DNA of 63,081 nt from an uncultured Lachnospiraceae bacterium (GTDB lineage: Bacteria; Bacillota; Clostridia; Lachnospirales; Lachnospiraceae), in NCBI GenBank assembly GCA_934385475.1, contig CAKRPS010000011.1, positions 1 through 63,081 of the forward strand, read 5' to 3'. Below are positions 18,147 through 26,480 of this stretch, piece after piece (positions within the stretch are counted from its first letter, which is position 1; the number at the start of each line of letters is the position of its first letter). Made by a program: the position numbers and the translations under genes. The notes below the pieces were generated by a model that was not told the origin of the DNA, searched no databases, and saw nothing but the letters and a program-made list of their open reading frames with translations.

Positions 18147-20195
18147 TCAGATAATTCCAAAGTCAACCTCATTTATTGCTGTCTGTTTCAAAGCCTTTGC
18201 AAGAATCTGATTTTCCGGCAGCTGCAAAGCAGGGTCTTCCCTCATAAGAATATCAGCTTCTTCGCTTGCCTTCTGCAACAGTCCGGCATCCTGATAGATA
18301 TCACCCAGGCGGAAATTCATCTCACCGCTCTGTCTTACTCCAAGCAGATCCCCCGGCCCTCTCAATTTCAAGTCTTCTCCGGCAATATAAAATCCGTCGT
18401 TGGATTCTTTCAGGATATTAAGTCTCTTTACCTTTTCCGGTTTGTCAGACTTTGTCATAAAAATGCAATAGGACTGCCACTTTCCTCTGCCGACCCGTCC
18501 TCTTAACTGATGAAGCTGTGCCAGACCGAATCTCTCCGCATTTTCGATCAGCATGACCGTTGCGTTCGGCACGTTGACACCAACCTCCACCACAGTAGTC
18601 GATACCAGGATGTCAATCTTATGTTCCGAAAACTCTTCCATGATCCTTGTTTTATCTGCCGGTCTCATCCTGCCATGCAGACATCCGATCCTGATACTCT
18701 CCGGAAAATAAGCCTCCAGTTTTTGCTTATAAGACTGGACATCCTCCAGTTCCGCAGATTCCCCTTCTTCAACCATCGGGCAGATCACGTAGACCTGTCT
18801 GCCGTCTGTAATCTCCTTTTGCATAAATTTATAAGCGGTCTGACGGTATCCGGTATTAACTACACAGTTTTTGATCGCAAGTCTTTCCGCAGGCTGTTCA
18901 TCCAGAACCGAGATATGAAGGTCTCCATACAAAATCGTCGCCAACGTCCTCGGTATCGGTGTTGCGCTCATAACAAGCACGTGGACACCCTTTCCCTTCA
19001 TGGCAAGTTCTGCCCTCTGTCTGACTCCGAACCGGTGCTGCTCATCGGTTACGACAAGCGCAAGCTTATGAAAAATCACCTTATCCTGGATCAGTGCATG
19101 CGTGCCAATCACAATATCCGCCTGTCCATCCTCTATTTCCTTGTAAATGCTTCTCCGATCCTTCTGCGTTGTTGATCCTGTCAGCAGGACCGGATGGATC
19201 TCCAAATGATATTTTTCTTTCAATTCGCAGACCGTTTCATAATGTTGCTGTGCAAGCACCTCCGTCGGCGCCATAAGTGCTCCCTGACAGCCGTTAGCGG
19301 AACACATCAACAGTGCCAGAAATGCCAGGATTGTCTTGCCCGATCCGACATCCCCCTGTACAAGTCTGTTCATAGCATGCGAAGAAGTCAGATCATCCCT
19401 GATTTCTCCCCAAACCTTCTGCTGTGCCTTCGTAAGCCGGTAAGGAAGTGCCTCGATCAGCCTCCCCGTCTGTGCGACATCCAGCATGACATAGTCGCTC
19501 AGAACTTCCTCATTTCTGTCCTTTGCACTTCGCAGCATCAGCAAAAAGAGAAAAAACTCGTCGAACACCAGCCTTTCCCGCGCCCGCAGCAGGTTTTCCT
19601 TTCCTGTCGGAAAATGGATCTGTTCAAGCGCCTGCGACAGGGGAAGAAGGTCGTACTTATGGCGGATTCCTTCCGGAAGGTACTCTTCAGGCATCAGTTC
19701 CCTGACCATCGCCTGTCGGACCGCTTTGGAAACAGCCTTACTGCTCAGCCCCTTCGTGACAGGGTACAAAGGCTGCAAACAGGACTGCAGCTTTGCATAT
19801 TCCTGTGGATCATACATTTTGGGATGTTCCATCCGGCAATGTTCTTCTTTCCGGTGCAGTATTCCCCTGAAAATATAGATCTGCCCTTCCTTGATCGTCT
19901 TCTTCAGATATGGCATATTGAAATACGTTACGGAAAGAACGCCTCCATCAATCCCTTCTATCGAAAAGGTGGTGATGCTCATTGCTCTTATGCGCCTTGT
20001 GGCAATTCCGCCTTTTACCCTGCCGGCCACTGCCACAAGTTCTCCGTCCGCCGCATCCTGTAAAGAGACCGGTTCCGCAAACAGATCATAATCTCTGGGA
20101 TAATAGGAAAGCAGATCTTCCGCTGTTCTGATATTCAGTTTGTAAAAAAGCTGGGCTGTCTTCTCTCCGACACCCTTTAACTGTATGATATCCAT
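18147..20195 (-). CDS. recG: ATP-dependent DNA helicase RecG
   Basis: Helicase that regresses stalled replication forks and processes recombination intermediates. At 682 aa it has the RecG layout: an N-terminal wedge/OB domain beginning with the helix-hairpin-helix-like LKGVGEKTAQLFYKL, then superfamily 2 helicase motifs GDVGSGKT (Walker A), TDEQHRFGVRQR (the DEQH form of DEAH), MSATPIPRT and QLRGRVGRG. The terminator between it and the upstream fakA-like gene suggests that recG has at least some independent transcription. Confidence 0.97.
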   Translation of the reverse strand: MDIIQLKGVGEKTAQLFYKLNIRTAEDLLSYYPRDYDLFAEPVSLQDAADGELVAVAGRVKGGIATRRIRAMSITTFSIEGIDGGVLSVTYFNMPYLKKTIKEGQIYIFRGILHRKEEHCRMEHPKMYDPQEYAKLQSCLQPLYPVTKGLSSKAVSKAVRQAMVRELMPEEYLPEGIRHKYDLLPLSQALEQIHFPTGKENLLRARERLVFDEFFLFLLMLRSAKDRNEEVLSDYVMLDVAQTGRLIEALPYRLTKAQQKVWGEIRDDLTSSHAMNRLVQGDVGSGKTILAFLALLMCSANGCQGALMAPTEVLAQQHYETVCELKEKYHLEIHPVLLTGSTTQKDRRSIYKEIEDGQADIVIGTHALIQDKVIFHKLALVVTDEQHRFGVRQRAELAMKGKGVHVLVMSATPIPRTLATILYGDLHISVLDEQPAERLAIKNCVVNTGYRQTAYKFMQKEITDGRQVYVICPMVEEGESAELEDVQSYKQKLEAYFPESIRIGCLHGRMRPADKTRIMEEFSEHKIDILVSTTVVEVGVNVPNATVMLIENAERFGLAQLHQLRGRVGRGKWQSYCIFMTKSDKPEKVKRLNILKESNDGFYIAGEDLKLRGPGDLLGVRQSGEMNFRLGDIYQDAGLLQKASEEADILMREDPALQLPENQILAKALKQTAINEVDFGII

Positions 20196-20226
20196 ATTCG
20201 TCTTTCATTCATATTTATATCAAAAA

Positions 20227-20249
20227 CCCCCGATACAGAATATCGGGGG
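20227..20249 (-). terminator. Rho-independent terminator after the fakA-like gene
   Basis: Nine-base perfect stem (CCCCCGATA with TATCGGGGG) and a five-base loop, followed on the minus strand by five Ts. It starts 9 bases after the fakA-like stop and lies 32 bases before the recG start, so it separates the two genes or attenuates read-through. Confidence 0.85.
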
Positions 20250-20257
20250 TCATGCTT

Positions 20258-21937
20258 TTATTCCGCTGAAACAATGTAATAATAAATTGGCTGTCCTCCG
20301 TACTGTAACTCTACGTCGCAGCCCGGATAGCGGCTCTCTGCCGTCTCACGCAATTTTTCCGCATCCTCCTTCGCAATCTCTGCTCCGTAATAGATGCTGA
20401 TCAGTTCCAATTCTTCCCGCATCATCTCATCGATCATACTGATTGCAACTTCCTGGATCGTTGTTCCTACCGATAAGATTCCTGCATCACCAAGGCCCAT
20501 AAAATCGCCCTGCTTGATTTCCTTTCCGTCAATGTTGGTATCTCTTACCGCATATGTCACCTGTCCGGTCGCTACATTCTTAATCTCGTCGATCATTGTC
20601 TGTTCATTCTCTTCCGGTGAAAGATCCGGAATATAATTGATGATCGCTGTAATACCCTGTGGAACTGTCTTGGCCGGGATCACGATGATCTTCTTATCCT
20701 TCACAAGGCTCTGTGCCTGATTTGCTGCCAGGATAATGTTCTTGTTATTCGGAAGAATAAAGATCGTATCCGCATTTACCCTGTCTATGGCGTTCAGCAT
20801 ATCCTCCGTGCTCGGATTCATGGTCTGCCCACCCTCGATAATATAATCTGCACCAAGGCTCTTGAAGATCTCGTTGATTCCTTCTCCAACGGATACAGCA
20901 ATAAAGCCGACATCCTTCTTAGGCATAGGAGCTTCTTCCTTCTGTGCAGCTTCCATTTGGGACATCTTGAACAGCTTCTCCTCATGCTCAAGTCTCATAT
21001 TGTCAATCTTCATATTGGACAACGCACCATATTTCAGTGCTCTCTGGATGGCAAGTCCGGGATCATTGGTATGTACGTGTACCTTGACCACGTCCTCATC
21101 TGCCACAACTACGATCGAGTCACCGATAGACTCCAAATACGCCTTAAAGTCCATCTCCGCTTTGATATTGAACACTTTGTTCAGCATAATGATAAACTCT
21201 GTGCAATAACCAAATTTGATCTCTGCATTGGCCTGTGCTTCTATATTTCCGGCAGCCTGCTTCTTTCCTTCCTCCGGCTTGCCCTGCGAGATCTTAAAGT
21301 CAACTTCTTTGCCCTGGAATGCTGCATAAGCACCTTTCAGGACCTGCATAAGCCCCTGTCCGCCAGAGTCAACTACTCCCGCTTCTTTCAGCACTGGCAG
21401 AAGCTCCGGCGTATGCTCGAGAACCTCATCCGCATGGGCGATAATCTCTCCGATAAAAGTGTCCATATCTTCCATACCGCCGTCAGCGAGTTCTCTCGCC
21501 TTCGTTGCAGCTCCCTTGGCTACGGTAAGAATGGTTCCCTCTTTAGGTTTCATAACTGCCTTATAAGCTGTCTCGACAGCCTTGTCAAAGGCATCCGCAA
21601 TAACCGGAATCGTAAGCTCACTGCTGGTCTTCACGCTTTTGGTGAATCCGCGAAAAAGCTGGGACAGGATAACACCCGAATTTCCCCTTGCTCCTCTCAG
21701 AGATCCGGAAGAGATTGCCTTGCAGAGAGATTCCATATCCAGATCTCCCATTTCATAGAGCTTTGAAACCTCTTTTGCAGCCGACATGATCGTCAGTGTC
21801 ATATTGGTTCCCGTGTCTCCATCCGGTACAGGGAACACGTTAAGCTCATTGATCCATTCCTTTTTCTCATCCAGATTTTTGGCACCCGCCAAAAACATTT
21901 TTGCCATCATCTTAGCATCAATCACATTTGAAGCCAC
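20258..21937 (-). CDS. fakA: DAK2-domain fatty acid kinase FakA-like (YloV)
   Basis: Phosphorylates DegV-bound exogenous fatty acids so that they enter phospholipid synthesis. The 559-aa protein has an N-terminal DAK2/DhaL ATP-binding domain with NVFPVPDGDTGTNM (about 28 to 41) and GSLRGARGNSGVILSQ, a middle domain, and a C-terminal DegV-like domain. The start is GTG at 21937 behind GGGAGG. It is 14 bases downstream of the Asp23-family gene, the conserved yloU-yloV pairing in Bacillota, and a DegV protein is encoded nearby. Confidence 0.93.
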   Translation of the reverse strand: MASNVIDAKMMAKMFLAGAKNLDEKKEWINELNVFPVPDGDTGTNMTLTIMSAAKEVSKLYEMGDLDMESLCKAISSGSLRGARGNSGVILSQLFRGFTKSVKTSSELTIPVIADAFDKAVETAYKAVMKPKEGTILTVAKGAATKARELADGGMEDMDTFIGEIIAHADEVLEHTPELLPVLKEAGVVDSGGQGLMQVLKGAYAAFQGKEVDFKISQGKPEEGKKQAAGNIEAQANAEIKFGYCTEFIIMLNKVFNIKAEMDFKAYLESIGDSIVVVADEDVVKVHVHTNDPGLAIQRALKYGALSNMKIDNMRLEHEEKLFKMSQMEAAQKEEAPMPKKDVGFIAVSVGEGINEIFKSLGADYIIEGGQTMNPSTEDMLNAIDRVNADTIFILPNNKNIILAANQAQSLVKDKKIIVIPAKTVPQGITAIINYIPDLSPEENEQTMIDEIKNVATGQVTYAVRDTNIDGKEIKQGDFMGLGDAGILSVGTTIQEVAISMIDEMMREELELISIYYGAEIAKEDAEKLRETAESRYPGCDVELQYGGQPIYYYIVSAE

Positions 21938-21951
21938 TTTTAGGTCCTCCC

Positions 21952-22311
21952 TTAGTCAATCACTTTCACACCTTCGACAAAGATGTTGATTTTTTCTACT
22001 TCAATTCCGGTAAATTCCTCAACCTTATACTTGACACTGTCAATCAGATTGTCTGAGACAGCAAGAATACTTACACCATAAGACATAATGATATGAAAAT
22101 TTAATGTCAGCTTATTATTATTAAGCAGGACCTGAATACCACGGGTCATGCTGTCCTTTTTCAAAAGTTTAACCAGTCCGTCCTTCACGCTCATACCGGC
22201 CATACCAACCACGCCAAAGCATTCTGTTGCAACGGTTCCGGCAAACTGGGCAATAACTTCCTGATCAATCGAAATATTTCCCATGTGCGTATCCATAGAA
22301 GAAACTTTCAT
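21952..22311 (-). CDS. yloU: Asp23/Gls24 family envelope stress protein (YloU)
   Basis: Small Asp23/Gls24 family protein of 119 aa, with the conserved core ISIDQEVIAQFAGTVATECFGVVGMA and a beta-rich middle. Members are abundant alkaline-shock or envelope-associated proteins; the YloU type is encoded beside yloV/fakA as here. It starts 208 bases from rpmB on the opposite strand, so the two are divergently transcribed. The exact molecular role is not known. Confidence 0.92.
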   Translation of the reverse strand: MKVSSMDTHMGNISIDQEVIAQFAGTVATECFGVVGMAGMSVKDGLVKLLKKDSMTRGIQVLLNNNKLTLNFHIIMSYGVSILAVSDNLIDSVKYKVEEFTGIEVEKINIFVEGVKVID

Positions 22312-22346
22312 AAACTACCTCCTTATTATTTTAGACATATATTGGT

Positions 22347-22375
22347 ATTATAACCCCTAGTTTCCAAAAATGAAA
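22347..22375 (-). promoter_or_regulatory. Candidate promoter of yloU
   Basis: On the minus strand a perfect TATAAT (22347 to 22352) is preceded 17 bases upstream by a weak -35, TTTCAT (22370 to 22375). It lies about 36 bases upstream of the yloU start. Confidence 0.6.
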
Positions 22376-22435
22376 CATAAAAATCACTTTGCAAAAAAAA
22401 TAATAAAAAAACTGTCCAAAAAATGTAAATTTCTC

Positions 22436-22464
22436 TTGCATTATGATTTTCTATCTGATATTAT
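22436..22464 (+). promoter_or_regulatory. Candidate promoter of rpmB
   Basis: TTGCAT (22436 to 22441), a 17-base spacer, and TATTAT (22459 to 22464). The predicted transcript would start near 22471 and carry a leader of about 50 bases containing a small hairpin (22487 to 22502). Confidence 0.7.
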
Positions 22465-22519
22465 ATTAGCGTTGCGTAAGCATAAAATACAATCGCTTGT
22501 ATCGTTAGGAGGTGCAAAA

Positions 22520-22705
22520 ATGGCTAAATGTGATATTTGTGGTAAGGGCGCTCATTTCGGAAATAACGTAAGCCATTCTCATAGAAGATCAAACAGAATC
22601 TGGAATTCCAATATTCAGAATGTTATGTGCAAAATGAATGGTTCAAACAAGAAACTGCACGTATGTACACGTTGCTTGAGATCCGGCAAAGTTGAAAGAG
22701 CCTAA
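22520..22705 (+). CDS. rpmB: 50S ribosomal protein L28
   Basis: Large-subunit ribosomal protein of 61 aa. It begins MAKCDICGKG and has two CXXC pairs (CDIC near the start, CTRC near the end), the zinc-ribbon form of L28. The ATG at 22520 follows AGGAGG; the open frame extends upstream but the family start is unambiguous. It is the only plus-strand gene in the left 25 kb, with its own promoter and terminator. Confidence 0.97.
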   Translation: MAKCDICGKGAHFGNNVSHSHRRSNRIWNSNIQNVMCKMNGSNKKLHVCTRCLRSGKVERA

Positions 22706-22720
22706 TCCTTTAAAAACAAA

Positions 22721-22750
22721 GGACCAATCCGATCGGACTGGTCTTTTTTT
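22721..22750 (+). terminator. Terminator after rpmB, probably bidirectional
   Basis: Stem GACCAATCC with GGACTGGTC (one A-C mismatch) around a GATC loop, then seven Ts on the plus strand. On the minus strand the hairpin is followed by TTTGTTTTT, so it may also end the convergent J-domain gene, whose stop is at 22749. Confidence 0.85.
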
Positions 22751-23285
22751 ATGCCTGTTTATAGCGGTCAAACTCTTCTTTCAGATTCTCATATTCTTTA
22801 TTGATCCTCTGGATCACGTCCTTATCTCCCGCAAGGTTGTCCGGGTGGAAAATCTTGATCAGATCCCGATATCGCTTTTTCAGGGCAAGCGGATTCTTTA
22901 CTCCGCAAAAAAATACGGAGACATCTATGCTGTCACGGTACAGATTCTGCTCTGAAATATCTTTTTCCGCCTCGAACCTTGCCCGTTCCTTATCGAGCTT
23001 TCTTCGATCCTCATCAAGCTGCCAGAAACCGTTTTGGAGAATTTCCATCTTCTTTTTAAAGAAGGTTTCATCCTCTTTCTGCCGTTTTCTCTCCCTTGTG
23101 ATCCTGGAACTGATATGTTTTACTTCTTCCTGAAACTGCTCCTTTTCCTGGTCAAGCACTCTCTGCTTTTCCTCCAGTTCTCCCGCCACCGCAGCAAGCC
23201 GTATATTTTCCCGGAAAAGCCAGGTTTTCAGCTCCTGCAGTTCCTCCAAAGAAGCCTCTTTCATCTTTTCTTCAAAGCTATCCAT
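22749..23285 (-). CDS. Coiled-coil protein with C-terminal J domain
   Basis: 178-aa protein. Residues about 10 to 118 form a long, highly charged coiled coil. The C-terminal 50 residues look like a DnaJ J domain with the diagnostic HPD tripeptide in KIFHPDNLAGDKDVIQRINK. J domains stimulate Hsp70/DnaK ATPase, so this may be a specialised co-chaperone; the client is unknown. There is no signal peptide or membrane segment. The ATG at 23285 has an AAAGGGAAG ribosome site. The gene follows a 46-aa membrane protein after 11 bases. Confidence 0.75.
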   Translation of the reverse strand: MDSFEEKMKEASLEELQELKTWLFRENIRLAAVAGELEEKQRVLDQEKEQFQEEVKHISSRITRERKRQKEDETFFKKKMEILQNGFWQLDEDRRKLDKERARFEAEKDISEQNLYRDSIDVSVFFCGVKNPLALKKRYRDLIKIFHPDNLAGDKDVIQRINKEYENLKEEFDRYKQA

Positions 23286-23296
23286 TTTCTTCCCTT

Positions 23297-23437
23297 TTAA
23301 TCACAGTAAAAAAAATTGTATCCGATCAACATCAACAAAACAATAAGAACAAGCCCGATAAAACGGTTCGTCAAAAAAAGCATAAACAACATACCGGCCG
23401 CAACACATAATGCCACAAAACCTATCATCTTTTTCAT
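23297..23437 (-). CDS. 46-aa two-segment membrane protein
   Basis: Short ORF read directly from the reverse complement, encoding a 46-aa protein that starts MKKMIGFVALCVAAG and ends GYNFFYCD. It is hydrophobic throughout, with two likely membrane segments joined by a short loop (LTNRF). A GAGG ribosome site lies 7 bases before the ATG. It sits between gerW and the J-domain gene in the same direction. No function can be assigned; its clean ribosome site, composition and operon position argue that it is real. Confidence 0.6.
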   Translation of the reverse strand: MKKMIGFVALCVAAGMLFMLFLTNRFIGLVLIVLLMLIGYNFFYCD

Positions 23438-23496
23438 TCAGTATCCTCATTTATGCTCTTTGTATATTCTATGCGCGAACCCTCTCTCAGGTTCTC

Positions 23497-23889
23497 TTAC
23501 TTGTCATCCTCCGGGAATGCAATATCCACTGCATCGTCGTCCGGCATCATATCTTCCTTGGGTTTTGTAAACTTCTCCACCACATCAGGGATCATATCAA
23601 GCACCTTGGTCACAGCGTCCTGATTCTTGATATTTACAAGCTTTGTGGAGCCATCCTTGATAACAAGCACAGCACTTGGTGACATTTTGGCTCCGAAACC
23701 GCCACTTCCACCGTTCTTTTTGTCAGCCGTACTGGCACCGGCTCCCACACCAAAGGATACATCCACAAGGGGCAGGATGATCGTATCTCCCACCTGTGTC
23801 ACATCTCCCACCACGGTCTTGGTTCCGATCACCGTATTCATTCCCTTCATCAGGGATTCTACTACTGCGGAAAAATTATTGTCTGCCAT
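23497..23889 (-). CDS. gerW: GerW/YtfJ family sporulation protein
   Basis: Member of the GerW (YtfJ) family. The Bacillus subtilis protein is made in the forespore and is needed for full germination response. At 130 aa it has the typical core TVVGDVTQVGDTIILPLVDVSFGVGAG, a Gly-rich stretch with GGSGGFGAKMSP, and the VLVIKDG segment. It overlaps the preceding DUF2953 gene by one base (TAATG), the usual ytfI-ytfJ arrangement. It supports a spore-forming host. Confidence 0.92.
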   Translation of the reverse strand: MADNNFSAVVESLMKGMNTVIGTKTVVGDVTQVGDTIILPLVDVSFGVGAGASTADKKNGGSGGFGAKMSPSAVLVIKDGSTKLVNIKNQDAVTKVLDMIPDVVEKFTKPKEDMMPDDDAVDIAFPEDDK

Positions 23890-24854
23890 TATACAGCCTC
23901 CTTCTTACATAATTGAATCAATCGTTTCAGGTTTTTGTCAAAATATATTTTTATAAAAATCTTCACAAAGGTAACAACCCTGAGTTTTCCCTTCAGAAAC
24001 AGTTCCCCTTCCAGCCGTTTGTTATCAAAATCGCCCACAATACGTACCTTAGGTCCCAAAAGGGGATACAATATTCCATATGCAGCCAGGATTTCTCCTG
24101 TCAGAAGCGGGTCATCCGTACCGATAATCCACTCAGCCACAATCTTCTTCGGCCTTATCTTGCGAAAAAGATAAAGCAGCTGCCCCTTGCAAAGTGCGAA
24201 TGCTTCTTGAAAAGAATCACTCTTTATCAGTTCTCTGTAATATTCTATATTACCCAGAATTCGTTTTATTTTATCACAAAAACCGGAAATTGTGTACCGT
24301 ATATTTGCCAGCACATCCTTTTTTCTCCTTTTAGGCTTCGGAGTCTTCGCGGTCCCATGTTTTTCTTTCTCCGGGTTCTCCTCTTTTTTTACATTTGTCT
24401 CAACAGCGTTCCGTGATTCCTCCACTGTTTTATCCGGTTCTGTAAAATTCTCTTTTGTCTCTTCCTCGCTTTTTGTTTCCTCCACGGGTACTTCTTCCTG
24501 CGAGGGAAGTTGTTCCTTTTGCTGTGTCCCGGATTTCTTTGATTTTCGATGTGCCTTCGATTTTTTTTGTTTCTTTTGCTGTTGTGGTATACCAAAAATC
24601 TGAAATACCGCTATCCTTATCAGCAGCAGGAATTTTCCATCATAACTTGCCCTTACATTTAGCAGATGTAAAAGCCATGATGCCTTGACCCGGACACGGA
24701 CAGGCGGTTCTCCCTCTCCCTCTTTTCTGGAGACACGAGCCGTATAGCGCAGCGGCACGAACAGCACCGCCAACACCGCCAGAAGGATGATGCCAAGAAC
24801 TGCCAGGAGAAGAATCCCTATTATTTTTAAAATCACAAGCAGAATATGTAACAT
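23889..24854 (-). CDS. DUF2953 domain-containing membrane protein (YtfI-like)
   Basis: 321-aa protein with an N-terminal hydrophobic segment of about 30 residues (likely membrane anchor), a DUF2953-like beta-rich region, a very charged Lys/Glu linker (about 98 to 180) and a helical C-terminus with DFDNKRLEGELFLKGK. The family is encoded next to gerW in many spore formers, and its role is unknown. The long acidic/basic linker makes this copy larger than the roughly 220 residues I would expect. Translational coupling to gerW suggests a shared function in sporulation. Confidence 0.82.
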   Translation of the reverse strand: MLHILLVILKIIGILLLAVLGIILLAVLAVLFVPLRYTARVSRKEGEGEPPVRVRVKASWLLHLLNVRASYDGKFLLLIRIAVFQIFGIPQQQKKQKKSKAHRKSKKSGTQQKEQLPSQEEVPVEETKSEEETKENFTEPDKTVEESRNAVETNVKKEENPEKEKHGTAKTPKPKRRKKDVLANIRYTISGFCDKIKRILGNIEYYRELIKSDSFQEAFALCKGQLLYLFRKIRPKKIVAEWIIGTDDPLLTGEILAAYGILYPLLGPKVRIVGDFDNKRLEGELFLKGKLRVVTFVKIFIKIYFDKNLKRLIQLCKKEAV

Positions 24855-24883
24855 ATCAATCTGATCTCTCTACTTTTTCTCTT

Positions 24884-25201
24884 TTACTCCCGGACTTCTT
24901 CTCCAAACAGAACTGCGCCAAGATCCACACAGCCAAGCTGCTTCACGGATTTGTCAACAATTCTTTGAATCAGGGAGATTCCTTCCTCTTCACCATTGGC
25001 GATCCCGATTACAAACAATTCCTTTTTCTGAAAAAACGGCTGAAGCAGAACCGCACTGTTATACAGTTCCAGCCTTGCGCTTTCTTCATCCCAAAGCAGA
25101 AGATAGATTCCAAAGGTACATTTCCCATGTTGAAGACGATGTCTGATCTTATCCGGTTTTTTTACAGTATCTCCAAAATAAATAGGATTATAAAACTTCA
25201 T
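24884..25201 (-). CDS. Conserved-looking hypothetical protein, 105 aa
   Basis: I do not recognise this family. The 105-aa product starts MKFYNPIYFGDTVKKP, has a mixed alpha/beta pattern without signal peptide or membrane segment, and ends in an acidic tail. An AGGA sequence precedes the ATG at 25201. It lies 29 bases upstream of the DUF2953 gene in the same direction, so it is probably the first gene of that sporulation-linked unit. The stretch from here to the divergent HD-GYP gene holds a strong plus-strand promoter. Confidence 0.65.
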   Translation of the reverse strand: MKFYNPIYFGDTVKKPDKIRHRLQHGKCTFGIYLLLWDEESARLELYNSAVLLQPFFQKKELFVIGIANGEEEGISLIQRIVDKSVKQLGCVDLGAVLFGEEVRE

Positions 25202-25298
25202 ACCATTATTCCTGAATTCACTCTTTCCTTATCCAATCGCCCATTTGTATGGCAATTTTATTCTATCACATTTACCGAGAATAAAACAGGCTAAAATA

Positions 25299-25326
25299 TT
25301 GACTTATTTTTCAGATTATTTATACT
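25299..25326 (+). promoter_or_regulatory. Promoter of the HD-GYP gene
   Basis: TTGACT (25299 to 25304), a 16-base spacer, and TATACT (25321 to 25326), close to the housekeeping sigma consensus. The predicted start lies about 40 bases upstream of the TTG start codon. Confidence 0.8.
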
Positions 25327-25372
25327 AGAATTAGTTAGTTTATTCTTTATTTCAAAAGAGGGGGATTATAAA

Positions 25373-26428
25373 TTGAAAACTGTTGCTCGTATGGCTCTAA
25401 CAAACGGAATGGTTGTCGGCGAGGATGTTTTTAACTATCAGCACGAACTTATCTGTCCGAAGGATACCGTCGTAGACGATGCGCTGGTTGCCCGGCTTGC
25501 CCGCCATTCTATCATGTGTATTTCTGTCAAAGAAGAAATTGACTATGCCACAACGCATTTTGAAAAAGTAAGGCTCAGCACGGAATTCAAATATTTTGAG
25601 TTTACCTACAATGACTGCATGCCCACCTACCGCAAAATGATGATGGATTTCGTAGAAAAAGGTGTCCCTGCTCCCTTAAACCGCCTGATGGAGATTTACG
25701 TAAAGATTTCCTCCTGTGCAAGAAGCGGTGAACAGCTTTTGGATTTTCTCTATAACATGCTTCCGAGTGAAGATGACATGACACATGCACATTGCCTGAA
25801 TTCTGCACTGATTGCCGGCGTATTCGGTACCTGGCTCGGACTCTCCAAGGAAGATATCTTTCTGCTGATCCAATGTGGATTTTTCTATGATATCGGTAAG
25901 CTGAGACTTCCCAAAGAGCTTCTCTGGAAACCCGGAAAACTTACAGAACTCGAGTTTACCAAACTGAAAACCCACACTATGCTCGGCTTTGATCTGTTAA
26001 AGAATCACAACATGAACGAGCACGTTCTCAAAGCAACCCTGATGCACCATGAGCGCTGTGACGGTTCCGGATATCCATCAAAGCTTCGTTCCGATCAGAT
26101 TGATGTCTTTGCCAAATATACCGCTATTATCGATGCATACGAGGCCATGACTTCGGCCCGTACCTATCGGCAGTCCCTGAATCCCTTTCAGGTCATTGCC
26201 AATTTTGAAAAGGATGGCTATCTAAAGTTTGACGAACACATTCTTCGTCCTATCCTGTATCACATTGCTTCAACCCAGCTTGGCTTTAACGCAAGATTAT
26301 CGGACGGCACCGAAGCAGAGATCATGCTGATCAATCAGGATCTTCTGTCACGTCCGCTCCTCAAGAAGGATGATACCTTTATCGATCTTGCCGCCAACCC
26401 GGATCTTGAGATCATTTCTATTTATTAA
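25373..26428 (+). CDS. HD-GYP-type protein with altered HD dyad
   Basis: 351-aa protein resembling HD-GYP cyclic-di-GMP phosphodiesterases. The N-terminal region (1 to 130) has no recognisable sensor domain. The HD-GYP part follows with THAHC (137 to 141), KLKTH (H201) and HHERCDGSGYP (225 to 235) intact. The dyad itself reads FFYDIGK (about 170 to 176): the metal-binding His is Tyr and only the Asp remains. It may therefore have reduced or no phosphodiesterase activity and act as a c-di-GMP-binding or scaffold protein; that is inference. Translation starts at TTG 25373 behind GAGGGGG. It is monocistronic with its own promoter and terminator. Confidence 0.85.
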   Translation: MKTVARMALTNGMVVGEDVFNYQHELICPKDTVVDDALVARLARHSIMCISVKEEIDYATTHFEKVRLSTEFKYFEFTYNDCMPTYRKMMMDFVEKGVPAPLNRLMEIYVKISSCARSGEQLLDFLYNMLPSEDDMTHAHCLNSALIAGVFGTWLGLSKEDIFLLIQCGFFYDIGKLRLPKELLWKPGKLTELEFTKLKTHTMLGFDLLKNHNMNEHVLKATLMHHERCDGSGYPSKLRSDQIDVFAKYTAIIDAYEAMTSARTYRQSLNPFQVIANFEKDGYLKFDEHILRPILYHIASTQLGFNARLSDGTEAEIMLINQDLLSRPLLKKDDTFIDLAANPDLEIISIY

Positions 26429-26442
26429 AGCTTACAACAAAC

Positions 26443-26480
26443 AACCTCTGACTGTTATTTCAGCCAGAGGTTATTTTTTT
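26443..26480 (+). terminator. Bidirectional terminator between HD-GYP and NUDIX genes
   Basis: Stem AACCTCTG (26443 to 26450) with CAGAGGTT (26465 to 26472), extended inside by CTG/CAG, then a run of Ts on the plus strand. The NUDIX stop codon (26455) lies inside the hairpin. Confidence 0.85.

Noticed and set aside
19194..20063. Long open frame antisense to recG (289 codons)
   Set aside because: It is opposite a fully supported helicase gene with all motifs; the antisense product is Cys/His/Arg-rich and unlike any protein family.
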